Source: Rhyacophila brunnea (Eukaryota > Arthropoda > Insecta > Trichoptera > Rhyacophilidae). From it: a DNA stretch of 64,000 nucleotides. The translations under genes and the position numbers were made by a program. The notes beneath the pieces are model-generated. The model saw nothing but the letters and a program-made list of their open reading frames with translations. It ran no database searches and was not told where the DNA came from. Below are positions 55,592 to 64,000 of this stretch, in pieces (positions within the stretch are counted from its first letter, which is position 1; each line of letters begins with the position of its first letter). The stretch is from contig JAGYXB010001073.1 of NCBI GenBank assembly GCA_022495005.1, positions 62,001 through 126,000 of the forward strand, in the 5' to 3' direction.

Positions 55592-56199
55592 GAGCCGAGC
55601 CACACCGGGCGACTCTCAATCCCCATACACAAATAGGTGTTTCAGCATAATAATATCTGTGGTGAGCCGTGTGCGTTGGACGACTTGCCTCGAGCGTGTA
55701 TTGACTGACGACACAATTACGTCATGTCGTCGGGTGACTAATATCACTAGTTAGAACATAGGGCTGCAGAGAGGCAGCCAATAATAAAAATAAAAATGAA
55801 TGTACACGCAAGTATGCAAAAAAATACGTTCTCTCCGCAGCGTGGCTGCCGCCGACTTGCAGGCGACGAAGGCAGTCAATAAATAATAATAATGAATGTA
55901 CGTACCTACGCAAGTATGCAAAAAATAATAAATATAATGGCGTAGCTGCCCGTGACTAATCGCCCGGTGTGGCAGCACTCAATACATAGCTATATGTTTT
56001 CATACATCGCTACCGGTCGCCCGACCAGTGAGACCGCGAGACCAGACCGAGCGCAAGAACGAGATTTTACTGATCGCCCGACTTTATTGCTTGCGCGACT
56101 ACCGGGGGACCAGGTGTGGCATGGTCCATATAACTGCATGCATCGGTCTGGTCTCGGCGACTGGTCTCGAGACCAGAGTCGCCCGGTGTGGCTCGGCAC
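55592..56199. mobile_element. Harbinger-like MITE (TSD TAA)
   Basis: Left GAGCCGAGCCACACCGGGCG, right end inverted GTGCCGAGCCACACCGGGCG, TAA on both sides. A third copy of the end ('cgcccggtgtggcagc') lies inside at 55961-55976, so the element is composite. In the intron between exon 2b and the ZF exon of ZF-D. The ORFs over it are incidental. Confidence 0.82.
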
Positions 56200-56346
56200 T
56201 AAAAGAACGGACCGAAAATCCTAAACAAACATACATACTACTAATAATTCCAGTACCGTCGTTGATTTTAGTACACACAGCAAACCACAAGGCGAAGCAA
56301 AAGATAGGCGACAATTCGATTCGTACTGGATTTACTTAGTTATTAA

Positions 56347-56696
56347 GGTGAAACATCAGTGAAACGGCAAATAATTTTAAACTATATGCGCGACGAAATT
56401 TTGGACTCGCTGCCATTCGGAGAGAGAACGTCGAGCTGGAAACACGTTAATTGGCGTCGTGATGGCGACGGGCGTATTAATTCTTAAATCGTGTAAAGAT
56501 GACTAAAAACGTTACCCATTTACTTTAAAAAGAAAACATGTCAATGAATATATTATTATTGTTACTGATAGAACAATAAACAGAACATTAAATGGACACA
56601 TGTTGGATTTATATGCGTCATTTGCACCCGCGACCCGCAATCCGCGCATCGCCTAGCCACGATCTTTTTAGACCGTGCCTCAACTGAGGTATAGCC
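56347..56696. mobile_element. TTAA MITE family 2, copy 4
   Basis: TTAA at 56343-56346 and 56697-56700; right end 'ctcaactgaggtatagcc'. Inverted relative to 30514-30874. It ends 74 bp from ZF-D exon 2b. Confidence 0.88.
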
Positions 56697-56769
56697 TTAA
56701 TAAAACTATAAATATCAAAGACCCTATGAAGAAAAACCCCAAAAGTACATGTATGTACAATATAAGTAC

Positions 56770-56874
56770 CTGTTTAACCGGATAGTATTCTGAGTAAGAA
56801 CATCCAGGTAGCGGATCCTCATAGCTTAATGGACGCATTGTGCTTTGAACATACACGGTTTTGAAGTCATCTTC
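56770..56874 (-). CDS. ZF-D exon 2b (35 codons)
   Basis: Donor 'gtacttat', acceptor before 56874 in 'ctgttttcag'; phase 0. EDDFKTVYVQSTMRPLSYE then DPLPGCSYSEYYPVKQ. A tandem duplicate of 57190-57294. Confidence 0.82.
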
Positions 56875-57189
56875 CTGAAAACAGTAAGAGGACACTAAAG
56901 ATATGAAATTATATATATTTATATATATATAAGATAATCAAACATAATATCTTCACAGACAAATTACAAAAGAAATTTCCAGCCGTACCAGGCGGATGAA
57001 AAGATTGAAAATTTACACTGATACTCTTCGTTGGCTTGTGATCGACGATCGGAGTAAAAGATTGCATCAACGGTGTTTAAACAAGGTGGCAAGTCAATTT
57101 AAGCAATAATTCATCATTATCAGTGACAAAGCACATATATTTTTCGTTTAAACCCTAAAAGTACATGAATGTCCAAGCAATCAATATAC

Positions 57190-57294
57190 CTGCTTCACGG
57201 GATTGTATTCTGAGTAAGAACATCCGGGTAATGGATCTAACTGGACTGATGGACGTATTGTGTTTTGAACAAACTCAGCATTGAAGTCATCTAG
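57190..57294 (-). CDS. ZF-D exon 2a (35 codons)
   Basis: Donor 'gtatattg', acceptor 'ttgttttcag'; phase 0. LDDFNAEFVQNTIRPSVQL then DPLPGCSYSEYNPVKQ. 315 bp separate it from exon 2b, and both carry a similar 'aaaagtacatg' block just downstream of the exon, so the exon was duplicated with its intron edge. Use as tandem or alternative exons is unknown. Confidence 0.8.
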
Positions 57295-57393
57295 CTGAAA
57301 ACAATAACAACACTAAAATTGTAATGTAAACTAATATATAACATTTATATAATATAAGTGGGACCTATATGTTAGCCCGTGATTGGAATAGGA

Positions 57394-57809
57394 GGTTCCA
57401 TGACTAAACAGAACATGACAAAACAAAACAGAACAGCCAGATAAATTGAAGATGACATTGATCATTGAGCATTGGCTAATAATACCTGGCAAGCTAATAA
57501 AAAATTGCATTATTTTCAAATTAACGATTTCGTAAGAAAATGTATATTTATACCTAATAAACAATTGATAATTTCACTTGAGATTTGAAAATTTTTAAAA
57601 AAGAAAGTATGTGTCTTTCGTTTATAAACTTAAGTTTTATAAGTATTTAATTAATAAATAGAATCAGAAAAATAAATGTTTTATTTTTCCTCTGGCTGTT
57701 CTGTTTTGTCATCGTCTGTTTTGTCACTGTTCTATTTTGTCACCGTTCTGTTGTCATGTTCTGTTTTGTCATGTTCTATTTTGTCACGTTCTGTTTTGTG
57801 CGGTTACCG
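57394..57809. mobile_element. FB-like element with minisatellite arms
   Basis: Inserted in the ZF-D intron at a point where ZF-C reads straight through. Flanks GAATAGGA (57386-57393) and AAATAGGA (57810-57817) form an 8-bp duplication with one change. The right arm is a tandem array of a ~15-16-bp unit (TGTTCTGTTTTGTCAC and variants, 57695-57800). The left arm carries its inverse (acagaacatgacaaaac, 57408-57430). Foldback-type architecture; no ORF other than the repeat translation. Confidence 0.7.
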
Positions 57810-57849
57810 AAATAGGAATATTCGGACCATTGGGGTGAAAGTTTGTATC

Positions 57850-58335
57850 GAAGGCGTTATAACCCATGGTATACCAATAAAATGTTAAATAGGGAAACAA
57901 TTGTCACAATCAATCGCTGTCGAGCGGACCATTATAATCTTGTCTCATCCCTGGCTCGCTTGTGTATAATAAATGAGCCTGGTTGACAGTGCGGAAGTGA
58001 GATTGAAGATTTTAATCACGTTGTTTGTATGATACCCAGAGACAGCGGCTTCTTAAAGATCTAAGTATACAAAAGTACCAATTGCCACTGGATCTTGCGA
58101 TATTTTTGGCTCGGCCGAATATCAAGGCGTTTCAGTGTGTCCAAGTGTTTCTGAGTGAGTGTGGCCTACAAGTTTAAATTGTTTTTGTTCTTTATTTTCC
58201 TCTCCTGTACATTTGTATTGTAATAACTGTATGAGTAATTATTGTAATAATATGTATTAACAGTGTATGTTTAAAAGTAAAGCTAAATAAGACTCAATTG
58301 AGACATCGTAGCTTATTATTAAATAAAAAAAAAAC
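57850..58335 (+). pseudogene. LINE 3' end with poly(A)
   Basis: Reads RADHYNLVSSLARLCIINEP, stop, QCGSEIEDFNHVVCMIPRDS (CxxxxxxxHxxxxC-type tail seen in jockey/R1-like LINEs). After a frameshift it reads LPLDLAIFLARPNIKAFQ and ends with a stop near 58178, an untranslated tail and an A-rich end at 58322-58335. Compared with ZF-C the intron is interrupted exactly here, so it is an insertion. Confidence 0.65.
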
Positions 58336-58489
58336 AAAGTGACAGATAATTTAAGCAGTAATTCATTATTATCAGTAACAATGCATTTATATTTTTTGTA
58401 ATATTCAAGTTTTTTTAATTGAAAGAAACTTCATTAAAATTATCATTAATTTATTGACAAACACTACCCTCGATTGTCAAGAAAACTTG

Positions 58490-58800
58490 TCAAACATACC
58501 TACATAACTTGAAAACATCTGACATATGCATACCTAATAGAAAAACTGTTTTTTGAAAAGATATTATTATGTCCGACGGAACTTGAACCTGTGGCCACTT
58601 GATGGAAGACCAATGTGTTTGACCAATTAAGCTACGGACGTTATATCTAATAAAAACGAAATTATCAAGTCAGCAGTTTTTATATGAAATTACCTATGTT
58701 ATTGTTAGCAAGCGGACTTTGCTTTTTAAATCAACATGTTAATTAAGTGTCTTAATTATTTACCGACGCCCAGATCATTCCAAATTTTAATTATAGCGTA
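58490..58800 (-). repeat. SINE-D copy
   Basis: Head on the plus strand 'ggaacttgaacctgtggcca' with 'accaattaagctacggacgt' as the A-box side (inverse). An AT-rich tail follows to about 58800. Confidence 0.6.
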
Positions 58801-58822
58801 CATGCACTTGCTGATAATTTTA

Positions 58823-59369
58823 TGCCAGCGCTCCATTGGCGAGCCAAAAGTCCGAGGACAATAAATCGTCCGATTTGTCTATGCCCTGCTACTGATCAAT
58901 GAACGAATAAAAAAGTCGAGCTGTCAAAAGTAAAAAATTGCGATTATCGTAATGTCTTCTGATAACCCTATAATTTTGTGTTATTTATATGTAGACTTGC
59001 GTAAAATAATAAAGCAGTGAAAACAACACAAGATTTACGTTTTCTTTTATGAATTTCATAAATACAAATAAAAAATAATTGGTAAATCTCTCATTTTATA
59101 ATGTGTAAATTAACAAATAAATCAATGAAAATGTTTAAAACAATTACAGATTTTTTGCGGTCCGAATGATTGCGTATTAATGTCAAATCGAATTTGCATT
59201 GCGATCGACGGACGAAGTCTGGCAACTCGGAGGTAAAATATCAAACATGTTTGAAATCCAACGAGCCTGGTCTGCGGATTAAAAAGTCCGCAGACCTGGG
59301 GTGCTCCACGCGAAAAAAAAGTCCGTAAACTGTAAATCGTCTGACTTGCGTGCCAATGGAGCGCCGGCA
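58823..59369. mobile_element. Harbinger-like MITE
   Basis: Left TGCCAGCGCTCCATTGGCGA, right end inverted TGCCGGCGCTCCATTGGCAC; a subterminal 'aaatcgtc' block is also shared. Flanks TTA/TTT fit a mutated TWA duplication. In the ZF-D intron between exons 2a and 1. Confidence 0.75.
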
Positions 59370-59384
59370 TTTGAAACTATTCCT

Positions 59385-59650
59385 TTTGGTTACATGTAAA
59401 TTGTACGTAAAACATTTCATCGTATCAGCCTGGATCATTATTATCGGAAAGAGATGACCGAATACTATACGGTATCCAATTATATTAGATTCAGTAAAAA
59501 TTAACATTAATTCAATTTTCATAACCGACTTTCGCAAAATTCATGAATTCAAGAATGAAAACCTAACCTAACCTAACAAATAATTCAGTACATCGGCTAC
59601 TTTCAAAATTGGTTAGCCTTAACCGAAAATAAACGTGTTTTATTTAGACA
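59385..59650 (-). repeat. Dispersed repeat family B, copy 4
   Basis: 'ggttacatgtaaattgtacg', 'ggaaagagatgaccgaatac', then three CCTAA units and 'caaataattcagtacatcgg'. Collinear with 27360-27610. Confidence 0.65.
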
Positions 59651-59814
59651 TGAATTTGTCTCAGTGCCAACGGGTAAAAGAGGTTATACGGTCTTTAATA
59701 TACAACCATATATTATTTCCGATACAACTTTTCATGTTGAAGTGTGATATGGCAAACTGCGTACCTACCTACATACGAAATTCCGAACACGATTCCTCGT
59801 TATATTATATATTA

Positions 59815-59935
59815 TTCAACGAATAATTCACAATATCCGAGTAGAAAACATACCAAAGTGTTCAGTGTGGGTAATAGACCTAGGTACAAGAAAAAATCTT
59901 TTGTATAGGTAGTGACTTGTACCTGTCAAATGGAA
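59815..59935. repeat. SINE-D tail
   Basis: 'ttcaacgaataattcacaat' followed by the AT body to 'gacttgtacctgtcaa'. Confidence 0.45.
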
Positions 59936-59964
59936 AGAAATAGTTCTCCTTTATCAATAGGTTC

Positions 59965-60260
59965 GTATCATTCAACCTGAATTGAACAAATCAAATCGCA
60001 CGGTTGGATTTGGGACCGTTTGGTAGAATGTCCACGGAAGCGCTTTTCTGACGTTTGACAGATCATTATTAGTCTAAGAACCGTCCGAATTGGTTTGCCG
60101 TTTCATGTCAAACCATTTCTGATGGTCCGAGAACGGTTTTATTTTCAATGATATACTGAACCAAACGTCAAATCTCAACCCATTTCCGGTCTACTTTCTA
60201 CTCATTCAATTTGTACGTTTATTATCTATGGTTTAGTTTGAGATTCAGGTTGAATGATAC
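59965..60260. mobile_element. MITE with GTATCATTCAACC ends
   Basis: GTATCATTCAACCTGAAT at the left and its inverse ATTCAGGTTGAATGATAC at the right; 296 bp, no ORF, no clear target duplication. Confidence 0.7.
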
Positions 60261-60574
60261 AAACGTACCTAATAGATAGCCTAGGTATGTATTGTAACAT
60301 TAAAACATGAATAGATTAGGTAGTCGATTATTTTCAAATATAATAGTACATAGGTACCTATATAGTATTTTAAAATGAAACGATCAATTTGATGAAAAGT
60401 TATAATTATAATATAAATATAGAAAATACAATGGTATATTGTACGTTTTCAGAAATATTATACTGTCACTCGACAAAAGGCAATATTTTTTCTAATACTT
60501 CTTACAATCAAGGTAGGTACCTAGGCAGTAGAAAGACACGTTGTTAGAATAGATTTCAGCAATAAAACATAATA

Positions 60575-60925
60575 AACAATGACATTATTAATGGACAACG
60601 CACTCAGTACAGTAGCTAGCAAGTAAATTCGCGCATAGAGACATTCGCACATGTATAGGTAGACGTCACGCAATTACCATTATGCGATATCACGCATCGG
60701 GAATTTATAGCAAATCACCTTTATTGTAATGGCGTTAGAACAGTGTTTCTACTGTCAATATTAATTTGAGCGAACCCGTTCGAACCGAACCATTTGGCAG
60801 ACCCGACAAAAAGCATCGGGAATTTATAGCAATATCACCTTTATTATAATGGCGTTAGAACAGATTATGCCATTCGGCAGACCCGGCAAAAAAGTGAGTG
60901 TCATTTTTTTTCCAGATGCATCGTC
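60575..60925 (+). repeat. Repeat family D, copy 2
   Basis: Collinear with 23975-24325, including the internal duplication of the 'gggaatttatagcaa' ... 'taatggcgttagaac' block and the 'cattcggcagacccg' motif. Confidence 0.75.
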
Positions 60926-60996
60926 CATATTAATGTCGTTGATAATAAGGGATCACATCGTTTTAATAACCTAATTAATCTAATTGTTCTTTCGAC

Positions 60997-61226
60997 CATG
61001 TCCGATCCTAATAAGATCATATGGGCCTCGACAGAGTGGAGGTTTGTATTGACAGATTTTTGTTTTTACGAGAAATGGATGTCAGCCACTTGCTCAACCT
61101 ATTAGGTCCATACTCAGACTCATACACAAATTGAATAACAATATGTGTACTTGCCAGACCCAGGATTCGAACCTGGGACCCTCGACTCTATAGGCCGGCA
61201 TTTAAGACACTCGGCCATCGTTGCAA
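60997..61226 (-). repeat. SINE-A copy
   Basis: Well-preserved: tail 'gatcctaataagatcatatg', body, and head with 'ggttcgaatcctgg' (B box, minus strand). Confidence 0.8.
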
Positions 61227-61564
61227 TCTAATTGTTACACATACATATTGTCAAATGTTAAAACAAGATAAAATGATTATTATCAATTTCAAATTCATTT
61301 ATTTTCGACACATATGTACAACAATTTCTACAGTACGTAGGTACATACCTAACGTCTTATTTTATTTGACAGATCTGAAATATGTCGTGACCATATCCAA
61401 CCATGGCAATATTAGCCATGAGCAACAATAAGTTTACCTAGGTATATTTTATATGTAGGTAATACGTTATTTTTGTTTCGTATTATTTACTATATTTATT
61501 GGTATGGTTCAGAGTTAATGCGTAACGAAATACATTCATAAAATAGGACATTTTAAAAACTAAC

Positions 61565-61705
61565 CTCAAAACCGCTGCTGGTATCGTCGATAGCCTCTTG
61601 CTTTATGTAAGCGTCAGGAATGTTTGGATGATTTGTCGGAACATTTAACAAATGCATTATTTCAGCTTTTGAATCGCTATCAACTGGTTCGCGTTTGATA
61701 TCCAT
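61565..61705 (-). CDS. ZF-D exon 1 (47 codons)
   Basis: ATG at 61705: MDIKREPVDSDSKAEIMHLL ... YIKQEAIDDTSSGFE, donor 'gttagt', phase 0. An upstream in-frame reading extends to 61852, but paralogue alignment favours the start at 61705. IKRE and IKQE motifs are in the conserved places. Confidence 0.85.
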
Positions 61706-62046
61706 GGTGTATTGGTGCGATGCGTAATTGGAACAGAAACCACCCGTAGCTGGCGTTTGGACAGCAGTTTTACCATAGACAAAGCTATTGCAGTAGTATT
61801 GCCACATTTCCCAAATATTGCAAATATTAAAATCTTTTTCTTGCCTAAGCATTATTAATACTTAACAATCAGTAAGTTATAGCCAATGTTTTGTTACTTA
61901 AACAAGTTTTTTTTTAAAACGGTAGAGGGGCGCTAAGCTTAGGGACGTCAATGATTGTGATAACATAATAAACTATCGTAAGTAATACATTGTTTCATAG
62001 GTACGTAAAAAGACAGTGGTGTCCCGTGGGGATAGATACACCATAG
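61706..62046. other. ZF-D upstream flank
   Basis: Expected promoter region; nothing specific is legible. A fragment 'gtagaggggcgctaagctta' gggacgtca at 61923-61950 may be hAT family 2 debris. Confidence 0.35.
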
Positions 62047-62875
62047 CAGTGGTGGCCAAACCGTAGTGCATGCGCCAGACGTGGTGCATTGGATGATTAC
62101 GAGTGGCGCATTGCATCTTTGCGCCCACTTATTCTTTTGAAGTAGGCGCCATAATTGAATCCATCTTCATATATTCAAAACCTGCTCTCAGTTCAAGTCA
62201 TACAGCTTTCTTACTCATCAGTTCGTCTCATTTTTTTGACAGTTTTCAAATGTAGGAATACAATTAAATTAAAACTGTTCATTTCTCAGTTATAAAATAA
62301 GGATTTAATTCAATTTCCACACTTGAAAGAGCAAAATTAATGTATTGCGGATAATTGCAATTTTACAAATATATTGAAAAAATCAAGATACCTAGGTATC
62401 GCAAGGGTCATTTGAAAGTCGTTTTCATGATTTTGCTAAAGGAGAAAATTGCATGCTCGCATTTAAAAACCCATTTTCACTGAGTAAACAAAATTTAATG
62501 CAGAAGCCTAGTAACATACAAAGAATGAAACCGATTGTTTTAAAAACAAATTCAATATTGAAAATGAAATTTTATGAGCTTTTCCAGATCAAAATTTTTC
62601 TGACAGGTAATCAATTTCTATCGTTCATTACCTACCTGTAAACGTTTCCCTGAGCTAAGAAAATTTGCAAAAAGTTATATTTGTCGCTTTGGATCGAGAT
62701 ACAGATGTGAACAACCATTTTCATCCATAAAATTGATTAAAAGCAAACAAGGTCGCGAATAACTGATTCAAATTTGAAGAATTCTCTGCTGCTCTCAGTA
62801 ACAAATTTAACACCAAACATTGAAAGACAAGAGAAATCCAAACGCTCAAAAGCTCTCGGCACTTCATCCCGCTCA
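62047..62875 (+). pseudogene. Dead hAT transposase (dimerisation domain)
   Basis: Starts with a hAT-like terminus CAGTGGTGGCCAAACC. From about 62420 the plus strand reads SRFHDFAKGENCMLAFKNPF; after a frameshift it reads RFPELRKFAKSYICRFGSRY, RCEQPFSSIKLIKSKQGRE and, shifted again, NSLLLSVTNLTPNIERQ. This is the C-terminal hAT dimerisation region of ZBED/GTF2IRD2-type transposases (family knowledge). The catalytic part is missing, and frameshifts and stops are present. Confidence 0.7.
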
Positions 62876-62922
62876 GATCTCTATCTATCTATCTATCTCT
62901 CTCTCTCTCTCTCTCTCTCTCA
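62876..62922. repeat. CTAT/CT microsatellite
   Basis: 'ctctatctatctatctatct' followed by about ten CT units. Confidence 0.9.
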
Positions 62923-63243
62923 TCACATCCACCAACTGTCGTTAGGGTTGCCAACCATCCCGGATTCCCGGATGAATGCTAAATTATCCCGGAAATTTAG
63001 AGAAAACTACTCCAAAATTAACATCGTGTCAATCCGTTAAACGTTCTTCCAACGTACGTTCCTTTCCCCACTACTATCTAGACACATCAGTCTCTTCTGA
63101 TGCTGATAAAAATTGTGTCTTGCATTTTGTCCATCCATGCGGTCATGCTTACCCAGAAATAGTAGTGTCACTTGAACAGTGTGTGGACGAAGGCTAGGAA
63201 TTACATGAATATCGACTTAGTAAAGGTGCATATTATATATATA
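62923..63243. other. No recognised feature
   Basis: Contains a small palindrome-like 'atcccggattcccggatgaa' and an ORF without domain support. Confidence 0.35.
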
Positions 63244-64000
63244 CTAGCTGACCCGGCAAACGTTGTTCTGCCATATAAATTATTTCTAGTGAATATTTTG
63301 GTTGTTAAATAAAAAATCACGAATCTATCGTAAGTGTGTGGGGATGGGATCTATGACAGAAAGAGGAATAGAGCGCTGTAGACGATGACCGCCGATAAAA
63401 ACAAAAAAACATCAACCATTCATTTTCTCAATTCAAATGAGTAATGATGTTCATAATGAATGAATTACCTGTGACAGGATCTCGTTGTTTAATGTTCATG
63501 CAATATCCGTCTTGTCCCTTCCAGAAAAATTGCAGATATTGGAGAGCGTCGTATGAACGGTGTGTGTCAGCGATGAACTCCAGATTATTGTTTCTACTTC
63601 GAATCACGATTTCTCGCGTCGATATGCGGTCGCCAACCATGATTCCAGCAATGTCGTCAACAACAGTCGCATTGAATCGACGTACGTGCTCTCCAGCTGG
63701 TGTTTTATCAGGATTGATGACAATAGCGTGATTGTGACTTTGCAATTAGTATATGTGTGCTTTGAAGAATTTCAATAATTCATTGTGCTGGCATTAGGCG
63801 AATTGAGGCTATTGTAGCCGCGACGTGCATCCACATGATTGATATCCTCACCGCTGCGTTGATTTTGAACGTAGAATGGAATTGTTGACCATTTGCCGCA
63901 GTATTGTGAACTATTTCTGTTGCTCCGGATGAAGTCATTTGGAAGCATGAATTGAATGTGCGAATGGACTTCAGGAACAGGTTTGAATCTGGAACCGTGC
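63244..64000 (-). mobile_element. Helitron copy 2, cut by window end
   Basis: On the minus strand the 3' end GGGTCAGCTAG lies at 63244. Upstream the same N-terminal ORF fragment as at 45500-45826 is present (NHAIVINPDKTPAGEHVRRF, then FFWKGQDGYCMNIKQRDP). It reads through the point where copy 1 has a stop, but has its own stop (TAC TAA) near 63745. The deletion after NIITH is shared with copy 1, so both descend from the same deleted ancestor. The 5' end is outside the window. Confidence 0.88.

Noticed and set aside
55722..56339. Several overlapping ORFs on both strands.
   Set aside because: All lie over a GC-rich Harbinger-like MITE; no conserved domain and no splice support.
57695..57800. 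Direct repeats considered as a CRISPR-like array.
   Set aside because: Units are contiguous 15-16-mers without spacers, in a eukaryotic intron.
57676..57888. Serine/cysteine-rich ORF.
   Set aside because: Translation of the 15-mer minisatellite arm of the foldback element.

Overview
The window looks like AT-rich euchromatic DNA from an insect, most likely a moth or butterfly (inference). Protein-coding sequence is sparse and split by introns. The rest is packed with short DNA-transposon derivatives (TTAA-, TA-, TAA- and 8-bp-duplication types), tRNA-derived SINEs, LINE tails that end in microsatellites, a mariner, a Tigger/pogo relative and two Helitrons with 5'-TC...CTAG-3' ends. There is no bacterial-style organisation.

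The backbone is a tandem array of four paralogous C2H2 zinc-finger genes, all read on the minus strand. I call them ZF-A (exons 12671 to 4554), ZF-B (30038 to 25234), ZF-C (47471 to 40377) and ZF-D (61705 to 52769). Each has a short first exon (47-52 codons) beginning M-[DN]-I-K-x-E, one or two small middle exons, and one long terminal exon carrying all fingers. Every intron is phase 0. The small exons carry psi-K-x-E (SUMO-type) tetrapeptides, and ZF-B also has a PxDLS (CtBP-type) motif, so nuclear, probably repressive, DNA-binding factors are inferred. ZF-C and ZF-D are the closest pair. ZF-D has two tandem versions of the middle exon, and its terminal exon is split by a 1300-bp mariner whose subtraction restores an open frame. 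Downstream of the stop codons, decayed extra fingers can still be read (clear in ZF-C and ZF-D, plausible in ZF-B, faint in ZF-A).

By region: 1-4.5 kb holds dispersed repeats, a 1355-bp TTAA-flanked foldback and a LINE tail. ZF-A with a SINE, a hAT element and MITEs in its introns fills 4.5-12.7 kb. From 12.7 to 25 kb there are hAT elements, a Tigger-type ORF without its catalytic domain, SINEs and an orphan BESS-like last exon. ZF-B occupies 25-30 kb. From 30 to 36.2 kb there are MITEs and a 3738-bp element with matching terminal inverted repeats that encloses a three-exon transposase-like gene of a superfamily I cannot assign. ZF-gene debris broken by two MITEs and a foldback lies at 38.6-40.4 kb. 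ZF-C with a Helitron in its intron runs from 40.4 to 47.5 kb. A second repeat-rich spacer is followed by ZF-D (52.8-61.7 kb), then a dead hAT transposase and a minus-strand Helitron that runs off the window edge.

The ZF genes and the transposons do not form a pathway. The window reads as a diversifying finger-gene cluster being reshaped by duplication and insertion. Three indels in the mariner and one in the 3738-bp element lie in or beside short homopolymers, so residual assembly error is a live alternative to true decay.
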